A stretch of DNA of 64,000 nucleotides, taken from NCBI RefSeq assembly GCF_001723175.1, contig NC_064655.1, positions 3,658,001-3,722,000 on the forward strand, in the 5' to 3' direction. Shown here one piece after another: positions 11,151 through 24,590 of the stretch. The notes below the pieces were generated by a model that worked only from the letters and a program-made list of their open reading frames with translations, was not told where the DNA came from and made no database searches. Every line of letters begins with the position of its first letter. Positions within the stretch are counted from its first letter, which is position 1. The position numbers were made by a program, and so were the translations under genes. The stretch comes from Penicillium oxalicum. Lineage: Eukaryota > Ascomycota > Eurotiomycetes > Eurotiales > Aspergillaceae.

Positions 11151-12301
11151 GCCTGCGAGCTTGATCGTCGCGACCCTACTCGAGTCCACCGTATCGCAAA
11201 ACCCGATGCAAAGGGCAACAGTTGCTGAGGTGTTTTGATTTGACCCAGTTGGCCACTAGTAGAACCCACAGAGCGACTGAGAATATTATGTCATCACATT
11301 CAAATAGTGGATGCTGGACGGTGCCTGTAAGTCGGTGGGGACCAAATGGGGGGCAGCCACTAGTAGTCTGGGAGGTTTTCTGCAAGAAGAAAGTTCAGGA
11401 GTGGCCCCAAGCGGGCTGGCGATTAGACGGTCCGGGTGAAGGACTATCATTCTTCCGGCTTCGGTCAAGCGCGCTCATGTGCTATATACTCTTGAGTGAA
11501 ATGGAAGGAATCAACAGGTATTCAATCCGATCCAGTATCGACTATTTAGTGTTTACTATACTGTGCATCCCCCCAATATTAGAAGTCTTCAGGAATGTAT
11601 CCAATGGATAATGTATGTCCTTTCACTGATTCTTGGCTGAAGCTTGTCCCATGCTACAATACATGGCCTGTGTCCCAAAATCTGCCTAGGTTCTAAACTT
11701 TTACTTGCCTGGAAGTTTTGCCAGTTATCTAGAAAAAGACAAAGTACTAGAGAAGGCATCTGCTGTGTTCATGGTCAAACATAAGGTCCTTGAAGCTGCA
11801 CCACCGCCGCCTATAGGAAGAGCGCCTCCAAGTAAACACCACCTCTTGCATCATCATCAAAGGCAATGTGCATGCACGACATTATAATCAAAAATGTCGC
11901 CCAAAGCCCCTTTACATAGGCCCAGGCCTGGTCATCGTTCAATCAAGCTTCAAAGAGACTACCCAGGGAGGTAGCCACACTTCTTTGGACTCACCAAACG
12001 CTCTAGCTGGACACGTGATGGAAAGATTTAGTTTTGACTTTCCGTTCTTGCTCTTCTTGACAAGCGAGAGCTTCAACAGAGACGGTGTACGACATCACAC
12101 CAGATGTAAGCCTTATTGTCTGCTCATAGGATCTAAATTTCCATATAAGCCAGTCGGTGCCAGACCAGGTCGCATGCCGATTAAGCTGCATGAGGATCCT
12201 TTACTTAACAATAAAGGTCATGTTCAGGGGTCGCTGACAGCCAAGCGCTTGTGTAGGTGTATGTATCAGCATTCTTCTACGATCTTCAGGGCGAATCTAG
12301 C
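11151..12301. other. Intergenic: karyopherin promoter and monooxygenase 3' UTR
   Basis: About 1.15 kb with no supported gene. Short plus-strand frames exist but resemble no family. A CACGTG sequence occurs near 12011. Confidence 0.55.
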
Positions 12302-14496
12302 TCACTCAGCCCCACCCATGAGTGTCTGAGCGACTAACACCCCGTCCAAATAATGAATCATCTCTTCGACGTCCTCAAGCTCACCGACCCATCCGATATA
12401 CTGATCAGGACGGACAATCGTCATGGCGCCTCGCGTCCGGTCAATACCCCATCGCTCGTATCCTTTGCCATCACAATCGCGGTCCCAGACGCACGCGTCA
12501 TCACACCAGATCTTTTCATAGTTCCAGCCTCGAACGGCATCAAAAGGGTACAAGATATTCGGGAAGTCAAAGAATTCGACCTCCATCCAAGGCGCACTAT
12601 GAATGGCGACGATGTCAAGCGTAGATTTGAGTCGATCATCGACGGAGACGTAGCGGTCGACGATTGATTTCCCTACACTGCCGCAAGATGAAAGACGTTT
12701 CGCAAGAGTCTCAACACGCCCTCTCTGTGCTCTAACTCGCACGTCCCCCGCCAAGATCACCACTCGGAAGCGTCCATCGCTTTGCAAAATGCCAGTCGTC
12801 CATTTCAGATTTCCATCAGCCTGCATCCGAAGCTTGACTGGCGGAAATCGCTCCCCAGGAATGAGGTTCCAGTATGAATATACAGATGTGGATGCAGATG
12901 GATTGGCATCTTCCTTCTTCTTCCACACCAGGGAACTGGCTCCGTAGAAAGACCTGCGACCATCGGCAAAGTCCTCGAAAAATTCAACCACCTTTATCAT
13001 GTTCTGTGCTTTCTCTTCGTCATCGCTTTCGGTAAACAAGCCAGACCAATGTCGATCAAAGTCAAGAAGCATCTCTGCTAGTCGATGCCGCTCCGAGTCA
13101 TAGGTGCTCAAGATCGACGGGTACGCAACGCCTTTTGCAACCATGGCTACTTTCCAGCCAATATTGAAGCCATCTTGCATGCTCATGTTCATTCCCAACC
13201 CCACTTTGGGGGAGTGTGTATGAACTGCATCCCCAGCGAGAAACACTCGGTTGTCTTTGGAGAAAGTCGGTGCAATTCTTTGCCCAATCTGATATGCGGC
13301 CCACCAGTCACAGATTTGAAAGTCAAACGTGTAAGGCGCGAAAATAGTCTGAATCCGTCGTTTGATCATTTCAAGAGTGATCTTTGACCGATCAAAACGC
13401 CCTTGCCCTATGGTATTCGTCTCAATAGTCTGAACCGGGACATATAGCCGCACCATATTCCGTTCGCGCGGAATGACGAGAATGGTGCCTGTGGAATGGG
13501 TTACAGTCCCGAGACGGCGCATATCAGCTAGTCATTATGAGTTGATTAGATCACATTAGTCGAAGTAGAGCCGGTCGAATTCTTCTTAAAGAAACCTACG
13601 GAAATTGCTGATGGGGACAACATCAATCACACCCCTGGTAGCATCGGGTCAGAAGATGTTGCTTTACAAGAAGATCGCGACCTGGTTCTCGTTACTTACC
13701 AGAGATGATCCGTAGTGGAGCCTTCCAAGGGAATATTCACTTGTTTCCTGGTCCAGCTGTGAGCCCCGTCACAGCCAATGAGGTACTTGCACTTCACAAT
13801 TTCGGTTTTTGTTTCCTTTGCTTGACTTTTCGAAATCAATTCTTCCCAGTCGTCCTGTAACAGATTGCCTCGTGTGACTCCGCTTGCCACTTTACATGAA
13901 CCCCCTTCTTCTGCTCGTAGGTCTGATGGATTTGCCTCTGCGTCACTTAGAGTTCGCAGTGTCACGGTAATGGGATAGTCGTCGAGACCGGATTCTTTTG
14001 TGCAGTCGTACTTGAACGCTTCAGCAATCACACCTCGCTCAACCTGGAGGCTGGAGTGTTCTCGAATGCTATCAAGCAAGAATCTTTCAATTCGACCCTG
14101 ATTGAGTAACATATTGCGGAATGGCGACTCGTTGACTTTTCGACTGCAATGTGGACCTTGTCGGACTAGATTGCCCTTGCCATCCGGTACCTATGGCATC
14201 AATCGTCAGCGCTGACGCTACGCAAAGACGTTTTCCGGATGATAAATGGCCTCTACCCAGAAGTTGGCTTCGACAGCCACATGACCCTCATGCTGGACGC
14301 GGTGCTGAAACCCCATGCTATCGAAGATCTCCAACGTACGGCAGCGCAAACCATCAGCTTGACCAGTGAATACTTTTGTGCCCCGCTTGTCCACGATACG
14401 TGCATTGACACCGCAGCGGGCCATCCAGTATGCGGCCATGAGGCCTGATGGTCCCGCTCCTATGATGAGACTAACGCATTTTGTTAACGAAATCAT
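12302..14496 (-). CDS. FAD-dependent aromatic monooxygenase (phenol 2-monooxygenase family)
   Basis: Predicted flavin hydroxylase that uses NAD(P)H and O2 to hydroxylate an aromatic substrate. Four exons with introns at 14191-14256, 13635-13699 and 13528-13599 give 663 residues. The FAD/NAD dinucleotide motif GAGPSG is at residues 13-18 with the acidic D36 ending the Rossmann unit. The DG motif (GCDGAHSW) is near 219-226 and the second FAD motif GDAVHTHSP near 354. It is followed by the MSMQDGFNIGWK block typical of the phenol hydroxylase group. The C-terminal thioredoxin-like dimerisation domain runs from about 470. The first donor is placed at GTAGAG because the resulting junction EANFW-VPDGKG matches the family. 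A Zn2Cys6 regulator follows upstream in the same orientation and may control it. The substrate is unknown. Confidence 0.87.
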
Positions 14497-15730
14497 GGCG
14501 TCAGGCGTGAAGCGAGCTTGATGGGCACTAACACATCCGTCTGAGACTCGCTGGTATTGTTGACTGCATCCATGACAGGTGCGATGGCGTGCTACGGTAG
14601 TTGAAACAATTTCCTTTGACGCCTGTTCACCTGTAAACCCGATGCCTAAAGCAGTAAAAAGAAATTCTTCAATTTCAAAAGCCCGAAATTTCAGCCGGGA
14701 GGCATTTGGAGCTCATATAAACCTGAAATCTCCGGCAACGCGAATCACCGAGTGTTCTCTTCAAAGCCTCCGTTGCATGACACTGGTAGTACACTTATCG
14801 AAGACTGCACGCTGAGTCACATTGCACGCGAAAATAAATTATTCTGCAGTGTCATCATGGAGGGCTCGGATTGCGTTGTCAATTGGACGATAAAGCTGAT
14901 AAAAGCTGGAGTTTTAAAGATCTGTGTCACATCGAGTGCAACAATCCTGAAAATATTCCAAAGCAGGAGGAATACCCCTTTTGGCATCCATTCTACAACC
15001 TAGGACCACGGGCTGAGGATCCAGATGACTTGGAAGCCTGGACCACTCTGTCCCTTTTCAATGGCTGACTCCTCGAGCTCATGGGTGAAATCAGGTCTTT
15101 TGCGCTTTCTTCCTGACGTGACGACGACTAAACACCCAAAAAAAAGATGGGTTACTTTTGACTGAGCTCAAGTGGTTTGTGCTGCAGCAGAAGCTGATAT
15201 CAAAGAGATATGTAACACCAGTCACGACACGCTGGCATGGAACCTCAGGTTGACCAGCTGTCGTCCAATTGAAGCATACGGGGCTTTGCCCCGTCAGGGC
15301 TAGTGACCAACGGGCCATCATCGCAGTTTGAACGAAAGATCTTCGAGAAAAAGGGTACAACTGTTCGCGTGACGCTAACCACTCGGAGGCCAAAATGACA
15401 CCACGACTATTGATTAAAGGTGGCAATTACAGAACTTGCCGACTCAACTGTTCCATCAAAGTAGAGAATATGAGCCGATGTGACCCACTACGTACTGCTG
15501 TGCAACGTGGAGAAGAGGTTTCATGCGTAAACCAATCAGCATAGGATCGATCGAGCCGGGCCCTTCGAGGGAGCGATGCCCACCAACAGGTTGAAGGCTT
15601 GAACAGGTGGTTCTAATTCCACAAGTTAAGGGAGATCAAAACCTGCATAGCAGTGTCTCCTTGGGATCCGAACGCGTTTACTGGAGATTGGACTTGAGGA
15701 AACGGTAGGAACTGTAGCAGGTATATGAAA
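14497..15730. other. Intergenic: monooxygenase promoter and regulator 3' UTR
   Basis: About 1.2 kb between two minus-strand genes. It should contain the monooxygenase promoter. I found no supported coding sequence, RNA gene or repeat. Confidence 0.55.
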
Positions 15731-18315
15731 TCAGTCATGTCCTGGCCACAATGACCGCAGCAGTTCCAAATCTTGAGCCACGGCGGGACTCGTATGCGAG
15801 CCATCTTCCAGAAATCGCATCATTTCCTCATTCCATCGCTCCCATCCAGAAGGTAACGTCTCCCGTACTCGCGCACTCGGCGAATGTGCGATACAGTAGA
15901 AAAGCAGGACTTGACCAAAAAATCTGTCGGAGGGGAAGGAAATGATAGCGAATCAGTCATAATTCACTGGCTAAAGGTAAGATTGCAGGGCTGTAGCATT
16001 ATTAGATGAACTTACTGCGAGCAAAATGCGAACCTGATCGGAATGCAACTCTTCATTTTCCGAAAAATCCCCTGGGTTACAGGCCAGTCCATCGCATTTT
16101 GCAGTCCACTTTTGATTTGACTAAAATCCTCTTCTGTCAATAAATGAGGAATGCGAAGTGCTTTGTAAAGATAAGGCCGACCGATGTGAAATTTGGCGAT
16201 CATATATCGTCCCCGTAACATGGCATCGGTCACTGCCACTGCAGGGGATAATGGACGATTAGACTCAGACGGGCGTGTCGGGGTCTGAATTGGAGATGCC
16301 GCTGAAGAAGGAGAGGGTTGAACGGATGAAATATCATTAATTGGGGTGGAGTAGCACGGTTGCAGCTGGGCGTCAGAAAACTGAATGGCGAGGGGAAGAT
16401 TTGTGCGCCACTGTTCGAGCTGATGGTGAAGTTCAGCATTGACAGCTGGCTGAGGAATCGTTCCTGAATCGGCTATTTTCGTGCGCGTGAGTACCATCAG
16501 TTCCTCAATCGTAGGCGACGTCACACTTACAGTAAAAATACAATGAATTGCGAATTCGTGTCAAGATGATGCGATGCGCGACCTGTGCGAGAAAATGGTA
16601 CTGAAAATATGAATCTTCGACCACGTTGGTCGCGGAATAACGAGTCGATGTGTAACCCGTGGGTTCGAACGCAATGAACTTGGGTATAGGGACTTTCTCT
16701 TCAAGTCGGGAGAGTCCACTGGGAGGCAGATGCAGCTCTTGGACTAGAATTGTCTCATTCATCAAGCAGTTCCAGTAGACACGGGACTTCATGTCCCCCT
16801 CCCATTCATCATAATCGACGTCGTGGCTGCATAATGCTTAGCTTGAAATACATCGAGCAGGCGCTTTTGAGCCACAAGTTCCAGCACCAACTTACTTGGT
16901 CAACATTGAGAGACAACAGGTAGCGGCACGATGGATCATCGCCCACGCATCCATCGGTCGGGGTATCTGGCTGTAGTACACTCTGGGAGGCTGGTCAGCA
17001 GACGGCAAAGCAAGATGATCCGAATCGGATGGTCGCAACTGACGAAGACAAAAGGAAGAATTGGCAGCTTTGGATGTCATTACTGCACATCAAGAAGCCG
17101 ATGCGACGACGAGCTTCATTGAAGAACCGCAACCCAGGCTGTTCTTCATATACGACATTCATCCACTCTGGAGGCTCAAAGCGATGTCGATGTGTGCCCG
17201 GCAAAGGATAGTTACCCTCTTGAAATGCTAGCACTCCCAGGCATCCCAGAGCGAGCACATTCAGGACCAAGCAGCTTTCCATCGTGTACCCGAACCCACT
17301 CTCAATGGCAGCGCCCAGGGTGAAAGAGAAAAAGAATGCCTTGTCCATGATCGGCGTAAACGGATTGAAGACGGCGAAGAATGCATCAGCTAGTCCTTTG
17401 ATCATTGATAACGGCAGTAGCTCGAGCCAGCGCTCGCCGGAGTGAAGCGGGAACGAGCTGATGAACATGGGTAGCGGAGGTCGCGTCGATTCCAGCTCGA
17501 TCACATAGTTCCGGCCCAGTAATTCATACGCAGAGAGCAGCTTCTCTGGTAGGATAGAACGCGCACCTGGCCAAAGGATCACGCCGTGTTGACTGAAGGA
17601 GATCGAAATACGGCCGGATGAGTCCGGGACAGCTTCGTTCTGCTCCCAGTCAAAGTCATCGCCATCTCGGGCGGCGGGTGTGAAGCCGGGGGTGGCAGAT
17701 GCAGGCACAATGGCTGATGGTCGGTCCCCCTCCAAGTGCCCAGGAGCTGAATGCGCTCCATCTAAGCGCTCATTAGAGGGACGAGATTGCCTTTCAAGGG
17801 ACTGGAGGTCGCTGAGAATGGAAGATGGGATGTTCTCCAATTTCGTTTCCAGTCGATGGAGGGTACTCATGATCATTGTGAGCGATTGATCCCGTCTACA
17901 AGGTTCAAAATTAGCTCCATATCGTACATCCACAGTTCCCGTGCGTCGCGTTACTTACTTGGACGATTTCCGCTCATTGTAGACACAATCCAGTCCAAGT
18001 GTCTTACAGAGCCCACACTTTGGTCGGGACTCGTCGCATCGTGTCTTCTTTAGACGACACGTCTCGCAGGCCTGAGTCTTTGTCAGAGCATGCGAACATG
18101 ACCTGTAGTTGTGCGCACTATATCTTGGCTGAGAAGTCTAGATTACTCACGACGGTGGCTATGAAATTCCGGGGCTTCTTGGTCTGACCGGCGGGTGGAG
18201 TCGGATCGTGGTCATGTCCATCGGGTGAGAGCAAGTCGTGAATGGGCATTAAGCCATTGTGATCGGCCTCTGATGGCTCACTGGCCCTAGTCTCATCGAA
18301 AGAGCGCTTGCTCAT
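15731..18315 (-). CDS. Zn2Cys6 transcription factor with fungal-specific regulatory domain
   Basis: Seven exons with introns at 18072-18150, 17896-17958, 16983-17043, 16827-16895, 16473-16530 and 15924-16015 give 720 residues. The binuclear zinc cluster has Cys at 57, 60, 67, 74, 77 and 84 (spacing 2-6-6-2-6) in ACETCRLKKTRCDESRPKC. A dimerisation helix (STLHRLETKLENI) follows directly. The middle-homology region lies at about 250-560, including RPMDAWAMIHRAATCC and DMKSRVYWNCLMNE. The last exon ends at a TGA at 15731-15733. The acidic, Asp/His-rich first exon is unremarkable. It lies directly upstream of the monooxygenase on the same strand, so it is a candidate local regulator, but target genes cannot be read from the sequence. 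Confidence 0.88.
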
Positions 18316-19140
18316 GGTGCATCATGGGGGGAATTGCTGGCCACCTGCATCCGACGATGACTACTGTCAGCTCGGAAACTGGGTCTTCCTTTTGGGGTGA
18401 CTCTTTTTGCTATCGCCAGCCGGAACCCATGGCGCATTTTTCTGAAATCGCAGGTGGGGAATTTCGACCAGTTCCACCAATAGGAGGGCCTACCGCATTA
18501 TCTTATCGCAACTGGAATGATTCCATCTACATATGATCCTATAATAGAGCTACGTATGATCGAGATTCGAAACTGTCGAGGTATCAGTAGCCTAGTCTTT
18601 GGTCACTGGTCGTTGTTCTCTTTTACGACTTTAGAGTGGCAAAAATCCAGAAGCTCTTATTTTCTTCATTTTCTCATGAAAGGTTGGCTGAAATTCGCGA
18701 CATTGGCGAACGAGGTGACGCGCCCACTGGACGCGGCGCGTCAAGTACTTGGCGATTCTCCAGTACTTATCGAGTCACCCATGTCGCGCTTCCCAATCGC
18801 ATACTGACAAGTGAAGATCTTAAGGCATTTAGAAACTAACAGTAGCGGATTAACGTGTCATTTGACATGAGTGCCACCTTGACATTCACAGATTTCTGCA
18901 CTGTTGATCGGCTACTTAATTATCGCGCTCATTACCGCTGTACGTTGACTTGCCCCAGTCGTTTTCAACAATTCGCTCTACAGCCACCTACTGAGAATCA
19001 CGGGTCAATCACTCAAAATTAGAATTGACCAACCAAAGCCGTCGGCTGAAAGGTATTTAACGTAGTCCTTCATATTTGATACCGAAAATGAATCATCGCT
19101 AATTTGGCACTAAGTTTATTCATGTACATCTTTTGAATCA
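18316..19140. other. Intergenic: regulator promoter and glycosyltransferase 3' UTR
   Basis: About 0.8 kb, AT-rich, with no supported gene. It contains the promoter of the Zn2Cys6 gene. Confidence 0.55.
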
Positions 19141-20575
19141 TCAATACATCAATGACCATATCTCGAAGGGAAGACCTCGAGATATTTGCTTGCCATCTCG
19201 ACCCGTGGCAAACAAAGATGGCTCAAAGTCAAGAACAGAGCCATACCGTCGGATCAGGTGCCTCCAGTAACAGGACTCTGCGGCTGGTGTCAAATATCTG
19301 TCGCGGAACGTGCGGACTGCGTTTTCGGCGATACGCTCTGCGACCCCTGGATTATCAATCAAATAGTCCACTTTACGCGACAGGTCTGAGAAGTCATGGT
19401 TGACTTCCACATAGTTGGCATCTGATCCGGTCGCAACCAAAGCGGCATGATGGGCCTCGCGCCAGGTGAGTGGGTGGGAGATCACCACTGAACGGCAATT
19501 GAACAAGTACTTGCCACGACCGGAGAAACTGCGACCCTCTGTATGGGCAAGAAACATGTAGCGGCAGTGGTCCTCGATCGGGAGCAGATTGAAACGGATG
19601 TCATTCTCGTCATCCCAATCGATCACGCGTACGCTGGCCCAACTTTTGCCTTGCGCGGATTTGAGCAATTTGCCTCTCACGGGCGGGTTTGTCGCAAGAC
19701 TGCCGCGCCAGACGAGCTGTTTCCTCTTCTCGTGAAACTTTAGACCTGCTGTGACCGTGCCATCAGAATGAGTCTCTCCCTCGTCGATGACGGAGATACG
19801 CCGCCGGACCTCTTCATAAGGCCCGATTCGAACTTCCGGCCAAGCCCAGTACCCAAAGTCGGGCATCAGCCAGACCGAGTCGTCAGCATCGCGCTTGGAA
19901 TAGGCCCAAATTGGCCCTGGGCCGGTTGGTTCGGTTGCGAAATCTTCGGATGTTAGGATAAATTCGATGTCGGGGAGCAGATGCCGGTCCGGGTCTGCTA
20001 TCAAGGCACGGTGGAGAGAGTTGAGTGTGGCGCGGGCGCGCGATGCGGTCACCGGCATAGAGGCGTACTCGATGATGTACAACTGAATGATGCGACGTGG
20101 TTAGAACTGATCATCGACCCTTTCTCAACTTGTGTCCCGAGGAGATCCATGTTCCTCATTGAATACACACCTGCCCGTTGTTAATCATCGCACGAACCAT
20201 ACCATCTTCCACCTCTCTCGAATCCAGATCATTGAAAGTGATCGGGGTTTGTGACCTGAGAGAAGCTGACTTGTCAATTTCGGTAAAAAGTTTTGGAAAC
20301 GCGCTTTGACATTGCGCGTCGGACAGGCCGTGGTTGAGAGCGTCGCGTCGCGTGACAAACTGCCATGTGCCGTTGCCCAAAGATGTGGATGTGGATGTGT
20401 GTGAGGCCTGGCCACATTGTGATGGAGTCGTGAATCTCGATGACGAAGTCTTCAGGATGTATTTAGATTTCGCCTCGCGCGCAGATCGAATGTGTACGAG
20501 AAGGACAGTTAAAGCTGACAGGCTCAACACTAAACCGAGAGCGAGGAAACGCAGTGAGAGTCGTTGCGCGAGCAT
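19141..20575 (-). CDS. CAP10/KDELC-type glycosyltransferase (GT90 family)
   Basis: Predicted type II membrane protein of the secretory pathway with a CAP10-like glycosyltransferase domain, related to protein O-glucosyl/xylosyltransferases and fungal Cap10. Two exons flank an intron at 20083-20170 (branch TTCTAAC), giving 448 residues. The N-terminus has a single membrane anchor (about residues 9-28) after a short basic tail. The catalytic domain includes KRKQLVWRGSLATNPPVRGK, the central Asp-rich stretch IDWDDEND, and the block CRYMFLAHTEGRSFSGRGKY followed by FNCRSVVISH, characteristic of the family. The C-terminal YCYWRHLIRRY-like segment is also typical. It is divergent from guanine deaminase, with no functional link evident. 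The acceptor sugar or protein is unknown. Confidence 0.83.
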
Positions 20576-22312
20576 CCTCGCGAGATTCCGAACGGGGCCG
20601 CTGGAATGCTCAAGTCTTCGATTCTGGGCCCAGGACGAATGATGTGAGAGGTGGTGGGATTCTTAATAATCAAATAGGATAACGAGGCGACTCAATCTCT
20701 TTTGTATGATGCCACTTTGATTTTGACGCTCACACGATGACCGTCCTGCCTGTCGGTGACGTCTGATCGTGCAACTCTCTGGTGGTTATCGGTCGGCCAT
20801 CGCTTTTGCCATTTTGGGTAGCGCGATTGTCTCTACGGCAACGGGGTGGATAGAACGTCTCTTTCCGAAGCATAACTCCGACCGCTGCTGAACCAAAGAT
20901 ATAATCGGTGCGGTATCTACGAGCTCACCATTTGCATACAGGCCAAGAACAGGACGGAACCGAGGATTGGGTTGTATCTTTATGTATTCCCATCGAGCAA
21001 ATCCCCTATTGCTTGAAGCTGGTGGTCCTCGACTCGGCCGCCCAACAAGGAGGTGACGTGAACATCCCGCCTGCATTTCCTTTGACATTGCCCCCTAGAT
21101 CTACGTAGATAACCCAGTGCCGACCCTGGCTCCCCGTGAGTTGTTCTGAAAGCATAGGACTTTGTCCACAATTGGTCATGCGCTGTCTGTGCTCGAACTT
21201 TTCGACCTGATAGAAATATCATTGGTCCAAAAAAAAAGAGGCAGAACCGAGATGGTACCGCAGTATTGCCTCATGCAGTATCGCAGACGAATCGACTGAC
21301 AGAATTAATGAGAAATCATGGATCGTCATCTCAAACTATCCGAGGTAAAATGGCATGAAGGGCGTTTGCCTGTCTGGCAGTGCATGTGTACTTCAGAGCT
21401 GGCACGCGGAATGGGAACAATGCAGAGCAACCCGGGCAGCATGATGTCGTGATGAAAGGCCCTCGAGCCAATGTTCATGTCGTCCCTCCAAACTCGCTTG
21501 TGCGGCCCCAACGTTCAACTTCTTCACTACCAATTCCCGAGAAATGCCTCGTTCATGATTGATCTACTACTGCACTTTGCAAAGTTAGAGCACGAGCTGA
21601 AGAATCCCCAACTACGGTTCCTTGTATCGCTTATCGATGCCCCTCTTACCATACCTTACCTCAAAAATACCATCTACCCGCACTCACCCGCACATTTCAC
21701 ACCTCAACCGTGCCTCTTCCCACCGGAAGTCCTTCGCTTGATGGTAAAATGGGAACATCCTCGGAGGCAGCCGAGCACCGTGGAGGAAAAATACGCGCAG
21801 CTGAAGGCAGAACAATAGAATGTCAATCCAGAGCCGATGCTCTATAGAAGGCCTTTTACCGATTCCTACCGGGCTCAGCTCCTTTGTTTCTTCTTCACAT
21901 CGATTCTTCCCATCACGGCGACTCCTACTGTTGCCTGCAGTCATTGAGAGTCACACTTGAACTTCATTGTCGATATCTGACGGCAACCCGTCTAACCCGC
22001 CGAGACTCCGCTTGCCGTGCCAAAGTGGGCGGAACTACCCTTTCCGGGAGAAACAAGGTCAACTTCTGTTCAGGGGAGAAAAAGCCAAAGGAAGAAAAAA
22101 AAGTATATCAGTCGACTAAAGGGCCACCTTGATCCAGCAGAATATTTTGGTGCTCGTTCCGCGATCAGTATATTTCGCAAGAGCTCTAATTACCTGTGTC
22201 CAACTAACACATCTCGTGGGCGTCCAATTGCGGCTGGGATCTGCACGACATCCGATTACTCTGTCCATCTGAGGCGTGGGAGTTTCTAGATCAGACTGAA
22301 TGATCGCACATT
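20576..22312. other. Bidirectional intergenic region (GT90 gene and guanine deaminase)
   Basis: About 1.7 kb between divergent starts, so it should carry both promoters. A plus-strand frame at 21471-21818 (115 codons) is the only one that reads somewhat protein-like, without a recognisable family. A few single GATA-type sites occur but no cluster. Confidence 0.5.
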
Positions 22313-23999
22313 ATGGCGCAACCATACGTATACACCGTCTATAGAGGGACCTTTATCCAAGCATTGCGTGTTTCAGAGTCGGTGCCGCGTCCACGCACAG
22401 AGCTTGTTCGAAATCGCGGCGCTCTGTGGGTGTCTTCGGCAGACGGTCGGATCAAAGGATTCGACTGGCAAGCCCATGATGATCAATCTTTCAGGGACCT
22501 GATGGCTCGTATGAACTGGGTAGATGCAGACGCCTCCACAACCAATGGCTACCACGAGACGGAGGCCAAGGTGAAGATTGTGACGGCATGCGAAGACCGG
22601 AATGAATTTTTCTTTCCCGGATTTATAGGTAAGCGCCATTCAAACATTCCATTTTCTCCGTCAACTTCGAAATCTGACAGCGGCCAAAGATACACACATC
22701 CATGCTCCCCAGTTCCCTAACGTGGGCTTGTTTGGCTCTTCAACGCTGCTGGACTGGTTGGAAACATACACATTCCCCGTGGAGTCCAAGTTCGGCGCCC
22801 AAGCGGACCAACCGCACGGAGATGAAACGCTGCCGGAAAAAACACCTCCCTCTGCCTTGCGGATCTACGACCAGGTCGTGTCACGCACTCTATCTCATGG
22901 GACCACATGTGCGTCTTACTTTGCAACGATCCACGTTCCCGCGACGAATGCTCTGGCAGCACTCTGTCATTCACGAGGGCAACGTGCGTTTATTGGGCGC
23001 GTGTGCATGGATAACCCGGACTTTTGTCCATCTTACTACAAAGATCTTTCCGTCGAAGATTCCTTGAGTGCCTCAAGATCGACCATTGACTTTATCCATA
23101 GTCTAGATCCAAAGGGAGCTTTGGTCAAGCCTATACTTACCCCTCGATTCGCACCCACATGCACACGAGCCGCCCTAGAAGGTCTGGGGAAATTGGCGGC
23201 TGAATATAATCCGCCATTGCACATTCAAACGCATATCTCTGAGAACACAAACGAGATCTGCCTGGTCAAGGAGTTGTTCCCCGAGGCAGGGAGCTATGCA
23301 GCAGTCTATGACAGATATGATTTGCTCACCAAGCGGACCATTCTCGCGCACGCGGTGCTGCATCTCACGCCCGAGGAGCGCCAGCTGGTTCGTCAGCGGG
23401 ACGCCAAGATCTCACACTGCCCGGCGTCTAACTCCGCCCTGGGCTCGGGTATCGCCCCCGTTCGGACGTTCTTGGACGATGGAATCACGGTTGGTCTGGG
23501 TACAGACGTTAGTGGAGGCTATAGCCCAAGCGTGCTTGAAGCCGTCCGTCAGGCTTGTCTGGTGTCGCGATTGCTCGGGCACACGGCTTCATTTAAGGAT
23601 GCTCAGAAAGAGCATGGACATGAGGATGGCCACACGGAGAAGAACAAACAGCCGTCTCTGGACCGCGAGAAGTTGACCGTAGAAGAGAGTCTTTATCTTG
23701 CCACTCGTGGTGGGGCAGCTGTGGTCGATATGGCAGACGACCTAGGCGGTTTCGACGAGGGTATGATCTGGGACGCACAGCTGATCGAGCTTGGAGGCAT
23801 GCAAGATTTGCCTCAGAACCCGCTGCTCCAGCCGACCAATGACACCCACAGTCTGATCAAGTCTGGACCAGTGGGTAATGTGGATCTTTTTGGCACCGAG
23901 ACCTGGGAAGAGAAAATTCACAAGTGGGTTTGGAGCGGTGATGATCGGAATGTCAAAGCTGTCTGGGTTGGTGGGCGGCTTGTCCATTCAAGATCGTGA
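22313..23999 (+). CDS. GUD1: Guanine deaminase
   Basis: Cytosolic amidohydrolase that turns guanine into xanthine and ammonia, feeding purine catabolism. Two exons with an intron at 22629-22689 (branch CTGAC) give 541 residues. The intron splits the first metal motif, so that FFFPGFI joins DTHIHAPQFPN (His 108 and 110). Further amidohydrolase metal ligands appear in HIQTHISE, TILAHAVLHLT and GLGTDVSGG. The block GTTCASYFATIH and the C-terminal VWVGGRLV segment fit the guanine deaminase branch. The length is above bacterial enzymes (about 440) and close to fungal ones, with an insertion rich in Glu/His/Lys near residues 410-430. Its position near ureide-type hydrolases and a nitrogen regulator may reflect a shared role in nitrogen recovery, but that link is inferred. 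Confidence 0.93.
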
Positions 24000-24590
24000 C
24001 TATAGTGCAGTTCTTCGACTATATCCCTCATGACAATACTTTCTTCGGCCCACTGAGTTGATGAATGACGACTTGCTGTCAGGTATAGTTTCAGTGTCTT
24101 TGGCTATTTGTGGATACCATGTATGTACATACGAACGACTACCTGCGCCATGTAAACTACTCAGGTGAACACGAACAATTCTTTTACGTACGCGTCCAAT
24201 TGCTGAAACGGGAGGCGAAAATACGTAGAACTATGAAACATTTCCTATAGGCCTTCATCCTCTGGTACTTTAACTTTAGCAGTTCATCCAAGTTATACCA
24301 GTCGGAGCTAAGAAATTGAAATCTATACCCTGGAAGGAACCATCATCTTGGAATCTCTGCAACACAGCGAAAAGACGACAAGTCACTACGCAGAAAGTTG
24401 CATACCGAAACGTACTTTTTTGGAAGTCTAGAAGATGACTCACGACCGGTAGATCTTTCCATTCGCCAGTATGGGCAACTCATGTAGGGACCCAAACCAA
24501 TTCCATATTTTTTACTTTACTCATCACTGGATATTTGCTTGCTTTTTGACACGCTTGAATTATGACGGATTATGAAATTATAGTACAGGA
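24000..24590. other. Intergenic between convergent genes
   Basis: About 0.6 kb of AT-rich sequence between the stops of guanine deaminase (+) and the small minus-strand gene. It presumably holds the two 3' UTRs. Nothing else is recognisable. Confidence 0.55.

Noticed and set aside
12302..20575. Secondary-metabolite gene cluster
   Set aside because: A monooxygenase, a regulator and a glycosyltransferase are present, but no polyketide synthase, peptide synthetase, terpene cyclase or other backbone enzyme is visible.
21471..21818. 115-codon plus-strand frame between GT90 and guanine deaminase
   Set aside because: It reads somewhat protein-like with several leucine-rich helices, but I recognise no family and it sits in a divergent promoter. 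Kept only as a note.
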